Shown piece after piece: positions 1 through 11,501 of a stretch of 64,000 nt of DNA. Where the stretch lies: assembly GCA_031216125.1 (NCBI GenBank), contig CM062376.1, forward strand, positions 49,728,393-49,792,392. The letters run 5' to 3'. Numbering within the stretch: position 1 is the first letter of the stretch; every line of letters begins with the position of its first letter. A program made the position numbers and the translations under genes. The stretch comes from Dalbergia cochinchinensis. Taxonomy: Eukaryota; Streptophyta; Magnoliopsida; Fabales; Fabaceae. The notes beneath the pieces were generated by a model. That model saw nothing but the letters and a program-made list of their open reading frames with translations, did no database searches and was not told the DNA's origin.

Positions 1-1
1 T

Positions 2-3000
2 GCAGCAGCCTCAGCTGATGTCGTTACAAGTATCATTATAGTTTTCTCCCTTCAGCCATTTGCATTGATTGATTCCGGTTCTACATATTCATATGTATCT
101 CCATTCTTTGCCACACGATTCGAGAAACCTGTTTCTACCGTAGAGAAGTCATTTTTGGTGGGGATACCCTCGGGGGAACCCCTTCTGATTCAGTTAGTCT
201 ATAAAGATTGTGAGGCTAAGGTGTGAGGGATGGAAGCGCTTGCTAACCTCCATTTGTTAGAGATGTTAGATTTCGATGTCATTCTGGGTATGGATTGGCT
301 AGCACCATGTCATGCCATGGTGGACTGCCACAGTAAGACCGTAAAGTTTGATGTTCCTGGAGACGAGCTTTTACAGTTTAAGGGTACTAGTTGCTCGGTC
401 CCAACCAGCTTGATATCGGTCATGAGCGCCTTGAAGCTCATGGATAGAGGAAGTTATCGGTTTCTGGCTTCAATTAAAGACACGGATGTAGTAGTACCAA
501 GCTTGGAGTCAGTGCCTATGGTTTGTGAGTTCCCTGATGTCTTTCCAGAGGAGTTACTCGGGATGCCACCAGAGAGAGAAATAGAGTTCGAGATAGAACT
601 TGAGCCCGGGGTTATGCCTATCTCTTTACCCCCATATCGGATGGCTCCTGCAGAGTTGAAAGAGTTGAAGGATCAGTAGCAAGAGATGCTTGATAAAGGG
701 TTCATCCGACTGAGTACCTCACCTTAGGGTGCCCCGGTGTTGTTTGTTAAGAAAAAGGATGGGTCTATGAGGATGTGCATAGACTACCGGCAGTTGAACA
801 AGGTTACAATCAAGAACCGATACCCCTTGCCATGTATCGACTACCTATTTGATCAGCTCCAAGGAGCTAGATGTTTCTCTAAGATTGACCTAAGGTCGGG
901 CTATCACCAGTTAAAGATCAAGGGTGAAGATGTACCCAAGACGGCCTTTAGGACACGCTATGGGCACTATGAGTTTTTAGTGATGTCTTTTGGATTAACC
1001 AATGCCCCTGCAGTTTTTATGGGCTTGATGAACAGAGTCTTCAAATCATTCCTAGACCACTCCGTAATTGTCTTCATTGATGACATTCTGGTGTACTCTA
1101 GGAATGAAGAGGAGCATGAGCACCACCTTAGGATTGTCTTGCAGACTCTAAGGGAGAACCAGTTGTACGCCAAATTCTCCAAGTGTGAATTTTGGCTTGA
1201 TCAAGTGGCGTTTCTTGGGCATGTGGTGTCCAAGGATGGTATCCTGGTCGACCCAAAGAAAGTTGAAGCGGTTCAACAGTGGCCGAGGCCGGCTACAATG
1301 TCAGAAATCCGTAGTTTCCTGGGTTTGGTGGGATACTATCAGAGGTTTGTTAAGGATTTCTTGAGGATAGCAGCACCGTTAACCAAGTTAACTTAGAAGG
1401 GTGTTAAGTTTCAGTGGTCGGATGCTTGTGAAGAGAATTTCCAGAGGCTTAAAACCTATTTGACTACAGCTCCTATTCTTGTGTTGCCTTCAGGCACAGG
1501 AGATTTCTCGGTGTTCTGTGATGCCTCTAGAGTCGGGCTCAGCTGCGTCCTTATGCAGTATGGCCGAGTAGTGGCTTATGCATCTAGACAACTCAAGAGG
1601 CATGAACAGAACTACCTGACACATGATCTAGAGATGGCAGTGGTAGTCTTTGCCTTGAAGATTTGGAGGCACTACCTATATGGAGAGACATGCGAGATCT
1701 TCACTGATTACAAGAGTTTAAAGTATATCTTCCAGCAGAAGGATCTAAATCTCAGGCAGCGTAGATGGTTGGAGTTATTGAAAAACTACGACTGCACCAT
1801 ATCTTATCATTCGGGTAAGGCTAATGTGGTAGCCGATGCACTGAGTAGAAAGTTCATGGGCAGTTTGGCCCATATAGCTCCTATGAGGCAGCCGTTGATA
1901 GAAGAGATCCACAAGTTAGAGGCAAAGGGAGTCCAGTTTGGGCTTGATGAGTCTGGAGCCTTTCTTGCTCACATTGGGGCCCAGTCGACTCTGGTGGAGC
2001 AGATTAAGGCATGGCAGAGGGAGGATCCCAAGTTGGTTCAGCTAGTGGATGATGCACGCAGAGGAGAGAGCCCTGAGTTCTCGGTAAATGCGGAGGGTGT
2101 ATTGCACTTTGGGGACCGTTTATGTGTACCCGATGTGGGTGAGTTAAAGAAGAGAGTGATGGAAGAGTCCCACAATGCAGCATATTCTATTCATCCCGGT
2201 TCAGCAAAGATGTACCAAGATCTCAGATAGCTATACTGGTGGGAAGGCATGAAGAAAGACATTGGTGACTATGTGGCACGGTGTTTGGTGTGCCAACAAG
2301 TTAAGGCTGAGCACCAAAGGCCTGCGGGCTTGCTTCAACAGATAGAGATCCCAGAGTGGAAGTGGGAGAGGATAACCATGGATTTCGTAGTCGGGTTGCC
2401 TCTTACCACTAGAGGCTTTGATTCCATATGGGTGATTGTGGACAGGATGACCAAGTCTACTCACTTCCTACCAGTGAAGACGACCTTCAGTACAGCTCAG
2501 TATGCCCAGCTTTACATAGATGAGATTGTTCGGCTTCATGGAGTGCCGGTGTCGATCATATCAGATAGAGGGTCCTAGTTCACTTCGAGGTTCTTGAAAG
2601 CATTTTAAGAAGCTCTCGGGACTCGAGTGGATTTGACCACAACTTTCCATCCACAGACAGATGGCCAATCAGAGAGAACGATCCAAACTTTAGAGGACAT
2701 GCTCAGAGCTTGTGTGTTAGATTTTGGTGGGAGTTGGTGTGACTACTTGCCACTGATAGAGTTCTCATATAACAATAGTTATCAAGCTAGCATCCAGATG
2801 GCACCATTTGAAGCGTTGTATGGTAGACACTATAGATCTCCAGTTGGGTGGTTTGAGCTTGGGGAAGCTAAGGCCCTAGGCCCAGATCTGGTACAAGAAA
2901 CCTTAGAGAAAGTTTGGCTAATCAGAGAACGGTTATTGGCGGCTCAGTCTAGACAGAATTCTTATGCAGATAACCGGCGCAGAGATATAGAGTTTGCAGT

Positions 3001-3433
3001 AGGTGATCACGTGTTTTTGAGGTTGTCTCCCATGAAGGGAGTAGTGAGGTTCGGTAAGCGGGGAAAGTTGAATCCATGCTATATCGGCCCGTTTGAGATT
3101 CTAGAGAGAGTTGGAACAGTGGCCTATAGGTTGGCACTGCCTCCCAGTTTATCAGAGGTACACCCAGTATTTTATGTCAGCATGCTCAGAAAGTATATGC
3201 CCGATGAATCTCACGTACTCACTCCACAAGTGATTCAAGTTGATAAGAACTTGACATATGAAGAGGAACCGGTTGCCATCATGGATCGGCAGATCAAGAA
3301 GCTTCATTCAAAGGAAGTGACCTCAGTAAAGGTCATATGGAGGAACCACTCCGGCGAGGAAGCCACGTGGGAAGTTGAAGAAGCTATGAGGATCAAGTAT
3401 CCGCACCTTTTTCCTCCTCAAGGTATGTTTTAA
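2..3433 (+). pseudogene. pol: Gypsy pol polyprotein pseudogene (PR-RT-RH-INT-chromodomain)
   Basis: One frame runs from base 2 to the natural TAA at 3431-3433. It is interrupted by stops at 224-226 (TGA), 677-679, 725-727, 1394-1396, 2228-2230, 2576-2578 (all TAG) and 2606-2608 (TAA). The segments before and after each stop stay in phase, so there is no net frameshift. Visible motifs are the protease IDSGST near base 68, the RT catalytic box VFIDDIL near 1070, the RNase H start FCDASRVG near 1510 and TDYKSL near 1700. The integrase has a CLVCQQVK zinc region near 2290, TMDFVVGLP near 2380 and HPQTDGQSERT near 2650. The C-terminal tail with EEATWEVEE near 3360 resembles a chromodomain. The product would have been the retrotransposon polyprotein. 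Confidence 0.93.
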
Positions 3434-3469
3434 GATTTAGGGACCAAATCTCTTTTAAGGTGGGGAGAA

Positions 3470-5440
3470 TGTGATACCCGAGGTACACGGGTCAGCAGTA
3501 AGGTTCTGTATAGCCTCAAGGATTCCCTGAGAACCACCATCGGATCCTGAATTTTATTAAGTCTGGATCCTACACCTCCTTGGAGGGCTATATGATAGAA
3601 GCATATTGTTGGGATCAAAAGTCCCGGTAATTGTTCCTTGAAGGAAAAGAAGTTGAAGAGTGATTTTTAATGAATTTTATGAAACCTGCAAATGTTTCGT
3701 TGTTAACCTACAAGTTTAGAAAATCTTGGAAATTCCCGGATTTGAACTAAAACTCAAAATTTGGATTCTGATTTGATGGAGTTTTGATTTTTGTGATATT
3801 TTATTTGAATCCAAATGGGGGGTATTTCCTTATTTACATTTATGTTTTAAAGTTAATGGACATTAACTTAAAATTAAGAAATGTAATGTAAATAAGTGAG
3901 TGTTGGAACAGCCCAGATGCCAGAATGACTGAAAACACAGAAGTTGAGGATTTCTGTCACCGCTATAACGGTCCAGCAGTCCAGGACCGCTATAGCGGTG
4001 TCAGTGAGTTTAAAAACCCCCCCAAATCGGGCAGAAAGAAGCAGAAACGCGACTCTTTCTCCTTCTTCCTCCATTTTTCTCTCTTTCTTTCAAATTCGCT
4101 CCAATCCATCATTCCAAACTTCAAGGTAAATTCATGTTATTAGATTATGTCTTTATTTCTCCATGATCTCGGATTTGGTCCGATTATTTTTCCCATTTTT
4201 GTCAAGTGGGGGTGTTTCCCTAACTTTAGTAAAGTTAGAATAGAGTTCTCTAGAGATTTTTAAATATTAATCTAGAGTTATGGTTGCTCCATGACAGTTG
4301 TTGGTGTCATTCCAAGCTCTTCAGGTCAAGTTGGTGGGGTCCACATACTCCCGGCTTTAAACGGTGAATGAGTTCAGATCCTATGATCCTTATGTTGATT
4401 ATTAGAGTTAATTTCAATAAATTATAGCATGAGATATATGTTTTTCTGAAAATTCATGGGACCATTATTGTTAAAGCGATTTTTACCAAAGAGTTAGAGT
4501 ATATATTTAGAGATTTGTTAAACATTGTGATGATTTCCAGAATAGAGAATATGTATATGCTAGAGCTTGTGAACTCTAGGGTAGAAGATTTATGAGATGT
4601 AGAGAAAAGATTTAGATTTCTGATTGAGGCTGGACAAGAGCTATAGAAAGCACTGTGAGTTAACGGCAGTTATTCCGTTAACCTTGGTATACCAAGTCGC
4701 CTTAGGGCCAGAGAAATAACAAACGGGACCTATTTAGCTGCCCCAGAGATTAGAGACTTTGTTATGCTATGCATAACCAGAGATTTGTTATGTCACATGA
4801 ATTGGGCATAACCAGAGATTTTTGTTTCTTTATTAGCATAATATGGTTTATGATTTCTACAGAGTAATGATTTTAGAACTATTTGTTATTCGTATGAATA
4901 TGAACTTGAGAGTTATTGCATTAACTGGTTTGATGAATATATATATATATATTATTATTTATTTCCCTTAATTGTCCCATGAGAGGGTTATGGGTGAAGA
5001 CTTACTCACTGAGTTTTATATGAAACTCACCCCTCTCTCTTCCTCCATTACAGGTGCAGTAGACGCTGCGGGTTCTTCTCTTCCATCTCCTCCCCCGCAG
5101 TAGAGATTTCCCAGTTGGTGAGCTTCACTTTGTGAGTGAAGTACTTTTGGTATTCTGTTTAGAGATAGAGTTTTCCAGTGTGCATGACGGGCAAGGTCCC
5201 GGACCATAGAGATAGACTGACATATTTTTATCATGAATATTTTGTATTTTCATGATTACGAGTTCTATGGTTTATTTTGTATTAAGAGAAACTCATATGT
5301 TTTGTATCAGAGATGTATTTATGTTTTGGAAAAGGATTTTATATTAAATTATGCATATAGAGGGACTCAGAAATCACGAGGCTTACGTGGGAATGAGGAT
5401 TCCTCACGTTCCGGTCATGTGCCCAAGTCGGGTCGTGATA
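3470..5440 (+). repeat. 3' LTR of the gypsy element
   Basis: The left edge TGTGATACCCG directly follows the polypurine tract. The right edge GGGTCGTGATA was fixed by comparison with the inverted solo LTR at 8776-10807, whose matching end reads GGGTCGTGACA. The LTR is 1971 bp. It holds copies of a 13-bp palindromic motif, CCGCTATAGCGGT, near 3958-4000, a TA run near 4940-4955, and short unspliced ORFs that I do not regard as genes. Confidence 0.85.
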
Positions 5441-6561
5441 AGAGGCCGCTATGGCGATCCTTCTTCATGCTTGTTCATGGTCTCTAGTCCTTTGCCAAAG
5501 CTCCTGAGTCCTTTTTCTTCCATTAACATCACCGCAGAGTTCCTGAAATTCAAGAATACTCACACAAAAGAGGGTAAAAGCATAAGCAATTCCCAAGAAT
5601 AATTATTTACCACTAAATGGTGTTAAAAACTATGAAATTACTCAACAAAATAAAATGAAGACAAGGTCTAAGTTCACCAATTAAATACCACTTAAGAACA
5701 ATTCAAATGCAAAATATTTAAGGGTAGGATATAAAATGGGTGCACAAATACAACCCATCATATAATCTCTCATTGACCTTTGAGCATGCAATGTACAGTA
5801 AAACAATTCCGATTGTTCATTACAGTATTTTATTATTTTAAATTTAAATATTTTATATTTTTTAAAAAATTGAGACATGACTTTAGTAGTAATCTTTAAC
5901 ATCAATAATTTTATAAAAACAAATACATCAAAAAGGACCTCTAAAATAATACAAATTTAATTTTCAACATAAAAGCCTGCCTTGACACAATCATCCAACT
6001 ATGTACTATCATATCAGCCATGATAGTTAACTCTCACATCCACTTCTTGAAAAGCCATGCAAATGGAAAAATGTGATTTGATGACCATGTAAAATATTTT
6101 TGTATTATCAGTATATCAAAATTAAACTCAAATTATGTGCGATAAACATATATTTTCAAACCATATATTTATAAACCGTATCTACAAAATAACTTATTGA
6201 ATTAAACTAATTTTATTATCAATGACTCAAGATACAAGTCATTTTCTTAGTTTAATTTAATTTAATTTAAAATTATTTGTGCCAACGCATGTAGTTTTTT
6301 CGGAACACCAATACCATGGTACACTTTTTAAGCATGCTTGTAGTTTCATGGTTTGAGAATGGAAATCTCCTATCCTCAAGTGGTATCCCCTTCATTGTCT
6401 TTCTAATTATTTATTGACATGTGAAAAATATATATTATATATTTGATAATTTGTGACAATAAATGATTGAGAAGATAAGAAATAAGACACCATTTGAGTA
6501 TAGAAAACTTTTATCAAAAGTTGTGATCAATTGGTTTTAATCGAAGGATCATCCTAATCCA
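5441..6561. other. Intergenic AT-rich DNA between the gypsy LTR and the MULE
   Basis: No gene is visible. The segment near 6060-6130 (gtaaaatatttttgtattatcag) resembles a short AT-rich repeat seen again near 12300-12440 and 27840-28000. Short ORFs here lack any family resemblance. Confidence 0.5.
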
Positions 6562-8092
6562 AATAAAATAGGGATAATTACATACATGTTCCTAAATGCC
6601 CATTAATATTAAACTCATACTATCCTAAATTTCAAATTAATACTTAACTTCCCTCCCTTAATATAATTTTCGAAATTCAAAATTTACCCAACAACGTCTT
6701 CTATATTTATCTAGGTCTAACAACCACTTGTCCTTACACATCCATGCCCAGTGCCCACACCTCTCTACCATCACCAACTATCTTTATCTCACGAAACTCG
6801 CACTTCCACTCATTCTGCGACCTCTTAAATAACACAATGTAAGTGAAAAAATAGCACGAGAATCGGGTTTGAATCGTGCCTTTAATTTCTTTTCAAGTTT
6901 CTAAAATAGTGGATAGAGTTTATCAAGTTATTCACTTGAAGGCAGCAAAAATTATTGTTAGTGGGATTCAAAAAGTAACTTTCTGAACCAAGCAGTAATC
7001 ATTGAAACTTCAGAAACTGTTTTGAAATCGTTTTAAACAATCATAGAACACAAATAAAAACAGATGTCGAATGATAAACAGAAGAGAGAGAGAGATTACT
7101 TAGAGATTTTTATATTGGTTCAGCCAAACACTACCCACATCTAGTTCTCAACAACTTGTTAAGTTCCAATAAACACTTTCTCAACCACAAGAAAGAAAGA
7201 TATTATTTGAATAGCCTTCTCAAGCTATCTTCAGTTAGTAATAGTTCTGATTTACTCTCATTACAAGTAGTCTTTGTCTTAGCCTTTTCAAGCTATCCTC
7301 ACTTGATCAGTTATGGATCAAGGTACAACATTATGATCTTGGTTGGTTCTCTTCAACAAAGAACACTCAATTTTTCTAATAATCAAACAATGTTTGATTT
7401 GGAAACTTGCGAGACATGTTTCTAAATTACTCATAAAAAGAAGATGTTATCTAATGAGTACTAGAAAGAATATTTTCAAGAACAGAAACTGACTACAAGA
7501 AGCAATAGATGAATTTTCAGAAAGTAGGTATCAATGCTAGTTGTGCAAAAGTTCCTTCTTGTATGAAGGTCTCATCCTTTTATACTTGGATTTTGAATTT
7601 GATCGTTGTCCCTTAATTTCACCTCATCTTGACACGTGTCAATCTTCTTTTTATGTCCTAGGAATTGTTCTCTAGAAGAGTAGTTGAGCTATGTCAGTGT
7701 TATCCTTGTACAGACGTTGACAATGTGGTTTTTGAATACCTTTAGAAATAACTTTTAGTTTCTGAATTATGGTTTATGAACTTTTCTTCTAGAATACAAG
7801 GTATTTTTCTAAATACAAAAGTGATATTTCACTGTTAATGCTTTTCTAAAAGAAGATTAAATTTGAAATTCAAATTTCCCTTAGTTTCTATTGACTTAGC
7901 GCGGTTTCTGAAAATTGTGTGCTTTCTGATATAGCTTTACACTTCCTGAGCTTCATTTTGATCTTCTAAGCTTAACTCTGAGCTTGATAATGATCTTCTC
8001 ACTGTGTAGAAAGTCTTTAGAGTTGATGGCCACCTTAATTGAAGATTATGATCATGATATACTTGTAAGAGATTGATTTCCCCAATAAATAC

Positions 8093-8495
8093 TGTAACAT
8101 CCCCTGTTACTTTATGAATTGACGATTGTCCCCATAAACCAATACCAGTCTTTTCAGCGTGCTTTGTCCTCATTCACACACTTCCTAGGAAAACTTCTTA
8201 GGAGGTTACCCATCCCAAAATTGCCTTAAGTCAAGCACGCTTAACCATAGAGTTCTTTAATGATAGACTACTAAAAAGAAGATGCATCTTGTTAGCATAT
8301 ATAGTACCAATCAATTCATATAAGTCATCCTTAACTGTATAGTCCTATACCTACCCAGTCTCAGGATCCCTCTCATTTTGGTGTGTAATAGTTTCATTCA
8401 TGTACTCCTTTGCTTAGAGGCCTTGCCAGGAGCCGCTGTTTGTCTATGCCTTCTCGCACCGACGATCACTCCTACCCTCATCACTGAGCGTTACA
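8093..8495 (-). repeat. Cassandra LTR (3' LTR in element orientation)
   Basis: This is the intact 403-bp LTR, bounded by tgtaacatcccc and gagcgttaca. It matches the second, interrupted LTR over its whole length and is the same length as that copy once the insertion is removed. Differences between the two are scattered single bases. Confidence 0.9.
8165..8280 (-). other. 5S rRNA-like segment in Cassandra LTR 1
   Basis: On the minus strand this resembles the 3' two thirds of plant 5S rRNA, including counterparts of ggttaagcgtgcttg and gggtaacctcctaag. It is not a functional 5S gene: many bases differ from the conserved sequence and it is embedded in a retrotransposon LTR. In Cassandra this region is known to carry an RNA polymerase III-type internal promoter. 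A second copy is at about 8640-8755. Exact edges are approximate. Confidence 0.8.
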
Positions 8496-8567
8496 TACCC
8501 ACCAACTTCCGCTTAATTCGTCCCCGAGTCACATCGTACTGGGAGAGGTGCAGGCTCTGATATTATT

Positions 8568-8775
8568 TGTAACATCGTTTGCTGCTTTATGGATTAACGG
8601 CTATTCCCACAAGCCAACACGAGTCTTTTCAGCGTGCTTTGTCCTCACTCACACGCTTTATGGGAAACCTTCCCAAGAGGTCACCCATCCCAAAATTGTC
8701 CCAAGTCAAGCACACTTAACCATGAAACTCTTTAGTGATAGGCTACTGAAAAGAAGATGCATCTTGTTAGCATAG
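8568..8775 (-). repeat. Cassandra LTR 2, first part
   Basis: This 208-bp part starts at TGTAAC (8568) and ends at the target duplication CATAG (8771-8775), where the solo gypsy LTR is inserted. The remainder of the LTR is 10813-11007. Confidence 0.88.
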
Positions 8776-10807
8776 TGTCACGACCCGACTTGGGCTCATG
8801 ACCGGCACATGAGAAATCCTCATTCCCACATAAGCCTCGTGATCTCTAAGTCCCTCTATATGCATAATTTAATATAAAATCCTTTCAATCATAAATACTT
8901 TCATAAACAAACTCTAGTAAATATCTTTGATACAAAACACATGAGTTGCTCTTAATACAAAATAAACCATAGAACTCGTAACCATGAAAATACTAAATAT
9001 TCATGATAAAAACATGACAGTCTATCTCTCCGTCATGCGCACTGAAGCACTCTATCTCTAAATAGAATACCATAAGTACTTCACTCACAAAGTGAAGCTC
9101 ACCAAATGGGAAATCTCTATTGCGGGGGAGGGGATGGAAGAGAAGAACCCGCAGCGTGCACTGTACCTGTAATGGAGGAAGGGAGAGGGGTGAGTTTCAT
9201 CTAAAACTCAGTGAGTAAGTCCTCACCCATAACCCTCTCATGGGACAGTCAAAGAAAATAAATAATATATATATATATATTTATTCATCAAACCAGTTAA
9301 TGCAATAACTTCAAAGTTCATATTCGTAGGAATAACAAATAGTTCCAAAATCATTACTCTGTAGAAATCATAAGCCATAGTATGCTAATAAAAAAACAGG
9401 AATCTCTGGTTATGCCCAATTCATGTGACATAACAAATCTCTGGTTATGGATAGCATAACAAAGTCTCTAATTTCTGGGGCACCTGAATAAGTCCCGTTC
9501 ATTATTTCTCTGGCCCTAAGGTGACTTGGTATACCAAGGTTAACGGAATAAGCAGTTAACTCACGATGCTTTCTATAGCTCTCTTGTCCAGTTCAATCAG
9601 AAATCTAATCTTTTCTCTATATCTCATAAATCTTCTACCCTAGAGTTCACAAGCTCTAGCATATACATATTCTCTATTCTGGAAATTATCACAGTATTTA
9701 ACAAATCTCTAAATATATACTCTAGCTCTTTGACAAAAATCACTTTAACAATAATGGTCCCATGAGTTTTCAGAAAAACATATATATCTCATGCAATAAT
9801 TTATTGAAATTAACTCTAATGATCAACATAAGGATCATAGGATTTGAACCCACTCACCGTTTAAAGTCGGGAGTATGTGGGCCCCACCAACTTGACCTGA
9901 AGAGCTTGGAATGGCACCAACAACTGCCATGGAGCAACCATAACACTATATTAACATCTAAAAATCTCTAGAGAGCTCTATTCTAACTCTACTAAAATTG
10001 GAGAAACACCCCCACTTGACAAAAATGAGAAAAATAATCGGTCCAAATCCGAGATCATGGAGAAATAAAGACATAATCTAATAACATGAACTTACCTTGA
10101 AGCTTGGAATGATGGATTGGAGAGAATTTAAGAGAAAGGGAGAAAAATGGAGGAGAAGGAATGAGTTTTGCGTTTCTGGTTCTCTTCTGCCGATTTAGGG
10201 TTTTAAATCCCTCACTGACACCGCTATAGCGGTAGCGGTCTAACAGTGCCTGACGGTCACTTATGACCACTATAGCGGTCCTGGACCGCTGCACCGCTTG
10301 AACAAGTGTTGGTGACCGCTATAGCGGTGACAGAAACTCCCAACTTCTGTGTTTTTCAGTCATTCCAGCATCTGGGTTGTTCCAACACTCAGTTAATGTC
10401 CTCATTTATTTTACTCTCCATTAACTTTAAAACATAAATGTAAATAAGGAAATACCCCCCATTTGGATTCAAATAAAATATCACAAAAATCAAAACTCCA
10501 TCAAATCATAATTCAAATTTTGGGTTTTAGTTCAAATCTGAGAATTTTTGAGATTTTCTAAACTTGTGGGCTAACAACGAAACATTTGTGGGCTTCATAA
10601 AATTCATTAAAAATCACTCTTCAACTTGTTTTCCCTCAACGAACAATTACCGGGACTTTTGATCATAAGAATATGGTTCTATCATATAGCCCTCTAAGGA
10701 GGTGTAGGATCCAGACTTAGTAAAATTCAGGACCCGACGGTGGTTCCCAGGGAATCCTTGAGGCTATACAGAACCTTACTGCTGACCTGTATACCTCGGG
10801 TATCATA
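8776..10807 (-). mobile_element. Solo LTR of the gypsy/Tekay-like family, inserted in Cassandra
   Basis: The segment is the reverse complement of the LTR at 3470-5440, from tgtcacgacccgacttgg to cctcgggtatcata. It is 2032 bp against 1971 bp. Flanks CATAG at 8771-8775 and 10808-10812 are an exact 5-bp target duplication. No internal retroelement sequence is present, so it is a solo LTR left by recombination between two LTRs. The extra length lies partly in an expanded cluster of CCGCTATAGCGGT-like repeats near 10220-10335. Confidence 0.93.
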
Positions 10808-10812
10808 CATAG

Positions 10813-11007
10813 GTAGTACCAATCAATTCATATAAGTCATCCTTAACTGTATAGTCTCATACCTACCCAGTCTCAGGATCCCTCTCATTTTGGTGTGTAA
10901 TCGGTTCATTCATGTACCTCTCCACTTAGAGGCCTTGCCAAGAGCCGCTCCTTGTCCGCACTTTCTCGCACCGACGATCACTCCTACCCTTGTCACCAGA
11001 TGTTACA
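10813..11007 (-). repeat. Cassandra LTR 2, second part
   Basis: This resumes the LTR after the solo-LTR insertion with gtagtaccaatcaattcat, matching 8301-8320 of the intact LTR, and ends at gatgttaca. The two parts add to 403 bp, the length of LTR 1. Confidence 0.88.
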
Positions 11008-11273
11008 AATATTGTACTTTCTGGCGTGTGAGATACTTTCTAAAGATCTATACTTGGTTTCTGATGCTGGATATTGTTTTCTCGTTCTCTAATATATTTT
11101 AGCTCACTTTCTAAATTATTTTCACATTATTAAGAATTTGAATCTTTTTAAATGAGATTTAAATCATGTTAAACCATGATATTATGAAAAATATGGCATT
11201 AATTAAATTTATATGTTACGAGAACAGTCCTATTAAACACTACAAAAACTCAACTGAATCGTTAGTTCTTTCT

Positions 11274-11501
11274 TCAAAATATTTTAACAAAATTTACTTG
11301 TTGACACTCAAAACATAAGTTGTAGAGCTTTTTGAAGGGTTCTGGATCTAACACACAAGAATCCTCAAAGTTCGCCTTCATCCACTTCAAGTCCTTATTA
11401 GCATCCACACCGTTGAACCTTTTGCTATCGTTGCTCAGGTCGTCTTCATCGCCTTCAGCTTCACTGTTTTCTGCCTTCTGCCACTTCATCTCGCCCAGCA
11501 T
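11274..11501 (-). other. Exon-like ORF fragment inside the MULE, unrecognised
   Basis: A 75-codon open frame on the minus strand is acidic at its start (AEGDEDDLSND) and ends with a segment containing LDPEPFKKLYNLCFECQ. Its composition is less AT-rich than the DNA around it and looks protein-like, perhaps a captured host exon. I cannot name the parent gene; a loose resemblance to DCN1/AAR3-type plant proteins is only an impression. It sits in the right arm of the Mutator-like element, a usual place for captured exons. No promoter or full gene structure is visible. Confidence 0.35.

Larger units (their letters stand above)
1..5440 (+). mobile_element. Ty3/gypsy chromovirus (Tekay/Del-like), 3' half with 3' LTR
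   Basis: This is the 3' part of an LTR retrotransposon; the 5' LTR and gag lie before the window. In order it carries a retropepsin, reverse transcriptase, RNase H, integrase and a C-terminal chromodomain-like tail. Then come a polypurine tract (about 3455-3469, aaggtggggagaatg) and an LTR beginning TGTGATACCCG at 3470. The domain order PR-RT-RH-INT and the tail after integrase are typical of Ty3/gypsy chromoviruses. The roughly 2-kb LTR fits the Tekay/Del clade, which is an inference. The element is dead: pol has seven premature stops. A solo LTR of the same family lies in inverse orientation at 8776-10807. Confidence 0.93.
8093..11007 (-). mobile_element. Cassandra-type TRIM retrotransposon with 5S rRNA-like LTRs
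   Basis: Two 403-bp LTRs start TGTAAC and end GTTACA. The first is 8093-8495; the second is 8568-8775 plus 10813-11007, split by a solo LTR. They flank a 72-bp core (8496-8567). Read on the minus strand, the core starts with a tRNA-Met-type primer site (ATATCAGAGCC) and ends with a purine-rich tract. Each LTR contains a segment matching the complement of plant 5S rRNA, for example caagcacgcttaacc followed by gagttct. Flanks AATAC (8088-8092) and AATAT (11008-11012) are a 5-bp target duplication with one mismatch. This combination is the hallmark of Cassandra. Cassandra encodes no protein and depends on enzymes supplied by other elements. Confidence 0.93.

Noticed and set aside
8165..8280. A functional 5S rRNA gene
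   Set aside because: Similarity is partial with many differences, it occurs twice in retrotransposon LTRs, and the element structure explains it.
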